NCBI RefSeq assembly: GCF_033568475.1
Contig: NC_133120.1
Location: 142,100,109 to 142,164,108 of the forward strand
Direction: 5' to 3'
Source: Henckelia pumila
Taxonomy: Eukaryota > Streptophyta > Magnoliopsida > Lamiales > Gesneriaceae
DNA length: 64,000 bases
Positions 60,909 to 64,000 of this stretch are shown one piece after another. Below the pieces are notes generated by a model. That model ran no database searches. It was not told the DNA's origin and was given only the letters and a program-made list of their open reading frames with translations. Position 1 is the first letter of the stretch. The number at the start of each line of letters is the position of its first letter. A program made the position numbers and the translations under genes.

Positions 60909-62258
60909 ATCTAATATTAGATTGCAAAAATATTATTATAAAAGAACATCTCAGCAAAATGATGTTGCAGAAATGAAGAATAGAACTCTAAAGGAGGCTA
61001 CGAGAACCATGTTGGCTGATTTTGGGGTGTCTCAACATTTTTGGGATGAAGCAGTGAACAAGACATGTTACACTCAGAACAGGTCGATGATTAATAAGAA
61101 ACTTGGAAAGACACCATATGAGACCTGTAATGGCAAGCGGCCTATGGTATCCTATTTCAAGATGTTTAGTTGCAAGTGCTACATTCACAATAACGATAAA
61201 ATTCATCTGACTATATTTGATGCAAAGTTAGACGAGGGTATCTTTCAGGGTTATTCTTCCATTAGTAAAGCTTATCGAGTATTTAATAAAAGAATTCTAA
61301 ATGTGCAAGAATCTGTGCAAGTTGTTTTTGATCAAATAGCCTCGAATGACATGAAGACTGATGCAACTCAACTAACCACCCGCTTACAAGAAATAACTCT
61401 GGAAGACGACAGCAAAGATGATGTCCAAATGCAAAACAGGACACTTCAGTCTATAGAACCAAATGTAGAGGATCAACCAGTTGATGATGTTGATCCAGTC
61501 GTCCAACCAGTTGATGCACAGGAAACTGATGACATCACTACTGATGCCATTCCAGTCATGATTGACGCAACTCATGTCAAAACAACTGATCCAATTCCAC
61601 AAGTCAACATTGATGATCTAGACTACAGATGGAACATGAATCATCCACAAGACTTGGTTATAGGTAACCCCTCTAATCCAGTCAAGATCAGAGGACAAGT
61701 ACTCAATCTCTTTATGCATTCATCTTTCATATCTCAAGTTGAACCTAAGAAAATTGATGAATCTCTTACTGATCCAAGTTGGATAGAATCTATGCAAGAA
61801 GATCCAACTCAATTTGCTCGTAACCATGTCTGGGACTTAGTTCCAAGACCAAATCATCAGTATGTTATAGGTATAAGATGGGTGTACAGAAACAAACTAA
61901 ATGAAGATGGAACAGTCGTGAGGAACAAATCGCGACTGGTAGCCCAAGGATTTAGGCAAGAATAAGGAATTGACTATGATGAAACCTATGCCCCGGTAGC
62001 ACGACTGGAGGCAATCTGTATGTTTCTTGCCTATGCCTTTTACAAAGATTTCAAAGTATATCAAATGGATGTGAAGAGTGCATTCCTCAACGTGCAACTA
62101 CGAGAGGAAGTGTTCGTTGAACAACCTTCAGGATGTGCTAACCACCAATTTTTATACCATGTATATCATTTAAACAAAGCTCTATATGGACTGCAACATG
62201 CTCCAAGAGCTTGGTATTATACTCTTTCCAAATTTCTAATTGAACACGATTCACTATA
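60909..62258 (+). pseudogene. copia E integrase-RT remnant
   Basis: Integrase from just before its catalytic Glu (TSQQNDVAEMKNRTLKEA) through the GKRP / CKCYIHNN and QGYSS region; an acidic linker; then RT with RWVYRNKLNEDG and KSRLVAQGF. A TAA at 61963 precedes [16 protein letters not shown], and [10 protein letters not shown] and [12 protein letters not shown] follow. It stops at 62256, before the YVDD motif. The N-terminal part lies beyond the copia F insertion and was not found. Confidence 0.85.
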
Positions 62259-62670
62259 GGCACAGTGGACTGAAAAAGGCTCCAATCTAGTTAAAAAAAG
62301 TCTTAGTTGCTACAGCTACTCCCACACCGCTGACTGATCAATCTAAAGCAAGCCATCAGGGCCATCCAGTGAGAGGCAGATCTAGTTCAGGCCATCGGGG
62401 CCAGAGTTCTCACCGCAACTACTATAGAAGATAGAAGACTATTATTTATTTTATCTACACTTGTATCTCGAGTACACTCAGTTTTTCTATCAATTCAATC
62501 AGTTATGATTTTATGATGTTCGGCATCAATTTATTCTCTCTACAGTTAATTGATATGTTTGTCAAAAAAAAGGAAGCAAAGTAATTCAATCTAGCCATTC
62601 ATCCAGACAATAATTGTTTTTTCTAAAAAAATTTAAGCTTAATATTGTCAAACACCAAAAAGAAAGAAAT
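62259..62670 (+). other. copia E sequence between RT break and 3' LTR
   Basis: No coding. It ends in a purine-rich AAAAAGAAAGAAAT just before the LTR start, in the PPT position. Confidence 0.5.
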
Positions 62671-63756
62671 TGTTGAAAAACCAATTATCGAATTTTAGGG
62701 TTAAACAAATAAATCAAAGGCAAAATTAAAAAAAAAACTAAGTTAAGTAACTCAACATGACGAAGTTGGAAAATTAATTAGAGTTACTCAACTGGACAAG
62801 TCAATAGAACTTAGTGAACTAGTCTTTATACTGCATTTGAATTTATTCGACGGGACTAGATGACTAAATGTTTCAAGAAATTCAAGACTGGAATCTAGCA
62901 GAATATTTGACAACTAGATATTGCGGCTGAATTAGGCACCTTGACTGAATCATAACTGGAAGACACTTTCGAGTAGTCAAGACTGCTCAACTGAATTAAT
63001 CTCAACTTATGTTAAGGACGACTGACACATATCAAGTGCATTCAAGAATGTCATTTTCATTTCCTAAACATTCTCATACTATCAAAAAGCTTCAAAATTG
63101 GTTTTTAGCAAAAGGACAATAGTACACTGTAGACACCTCAACAATATTAGTGTACAGAATTGTACTATTTATCAGAAATTGTCTCTTACAACTCAAGTCA
63201 ACGGATATTTTTTGAGAGGAACAGATAGTTTTGTATCCATTTATGATTGTTGAAATCAGTGCCTATAAATAGGCTTGAAGATCAGTTGAAGAAGGCTCTC
63301 CGACTTTCTACGCATTCTAAGCTTATACTACATTCAAGCTTTTAGTCGCTCATTCAAGATCATAAGTTTGCAACAACTGATATAGCACACTCACTCAAGT
63401 AATATATCTTATCAATTAGGATCACATTGTGCTACGATTTCGATGTGTAAAGTCTATACTTGTAAACCAGTCGAGGACTGTGTATTATATTGTAAAGTTA
63501 AGTACTAGGAGTTTCAGTTGAGGTAGTGTTAAATCCTAACTGAATCGGGTCTTGCAAATCACTTGTAATACTCAAATCTTCTAGTGAATTCTTCCAAAAA
63601 AAAAAAAGGGATGACGAAGGAGTCTTTAATCTCCTAATATCGAGAAAAATATTGTGTCTAATCTTTATTTTAGTTGAGCTATTTTACTTCTGTTCAATCT
63701 GTGAGTCGACCTCCTTCCACACATAAACATTGTTGGTTGACCCCCCACCTCCAACA
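62671..63756 (+). repeat. copia E 3' LTR (end approximate)
   Basis: Starts TGTTGAAAAACCAATT. A TATA box (CCTATAAATAGG, about 63259-63270) sits about 590 bp in. The end near CTCCAACA is tentative because no partner LTR is present. Confidence 0.55.
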
Positions 63757-64000
63757 CGCACTAAACGATCCAACATTAACAAAATTTATCTACTTATTTG
63801 TATCCAAATATTTTATTAATGATTATTCGATGTAGAATATAATGTTCTTTTCTTGACAAAATCTTGAAACATTATCCAAACTATTTTAATATTATATATT
63901 TTAAGTTAAATATTTTTTTTCTTTAAATATATAAGTTTCTAAATGGTAATTTTTAAAATATAATTACACTTTTTTTTTTTGTTTTTTAAACGAAAATCAC
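63757..64000. other. AT-rich tail
   Basis: No gene or recognisable repeat seen. Confidence 0.5.

Overview
The window looks like nuclear DNA of a dicot plant: AT-rich, intron-bearing, and mostly transposable elements. It holds one recognisable host gene at 3346-9138, reconstructed here as seven coding exons (768 aa). It encodes a zf-XS / XS / coiled-coil / XH protein of the FDM/IDN2 family, which acts in RNA-directed DNA methylation. The species cannot be fixed from sequence alone; no rRNA, tRNA gene, organelle insert or CRISPR array was seen.

Layout. 1-2400: AT-rich flank with a Tourist-like MITE and a Helitron 3' end. 2400-9280: the FDM/IDN2-type gene, whose introns carry a 250-bp tandem duplication and a foldback element; its stop codon lies in a 78-bp tandem duplication. 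9280-10606: small repeat fragments. 10607-23202: a decayed, 3'-truncated Ty1/copia element (copia-1), split by a non-coding LTR element (C, 12911-20206). 23203-41981: a region around a gene for a 'putative plant transposon protein' (PF20167-like). A solo chromovirus LTR sits upstream of it, and its 3' part is split by a second non-coding LTR element (A, 27668-41825). Element A itself contains a nearly intact Ty3/gypsy chromovirus (B, 32462-39726) with a 1460-aa Gag-Pol. 41990-45267: a decayed CACTA (En/Spm) TNP2-type transposase on the minus strand. 47600-63750: a second nest, in which copia E was interrupted by copia F, F's LTR by gypsy D, and D's right LTR by a 5'-truncated LINE.

How the parts relate. 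A and C have complete LTRs, PBS, polypurine tract and target-site duplications but no gag-pol, and their non-coding interiors resemble each other. They are LARD-like elements. They share with coding element B the terminal sequences, the palindrome next to the PPT, the tRNA-Met PBS and a U3 layout: an array of about ten CGGAGCTTCCG-type palindromes beside a TATA box. This suggests they depend on a B-like chromovirus for movement. The most unusual patterns are these U3 palindrome arrays, an as-1-like double TGACG site in the C LTRs, a string of five hairpins in the solo LTR, a short stem-loop motif scattered six times through copia-1 in two reading frames, and a probable intron between Gag and protease of element D.

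All coordinates were read by eye. Element ends supported by TG...CA plus target-site duplications are firm; junctions between decayed elements are approximate.
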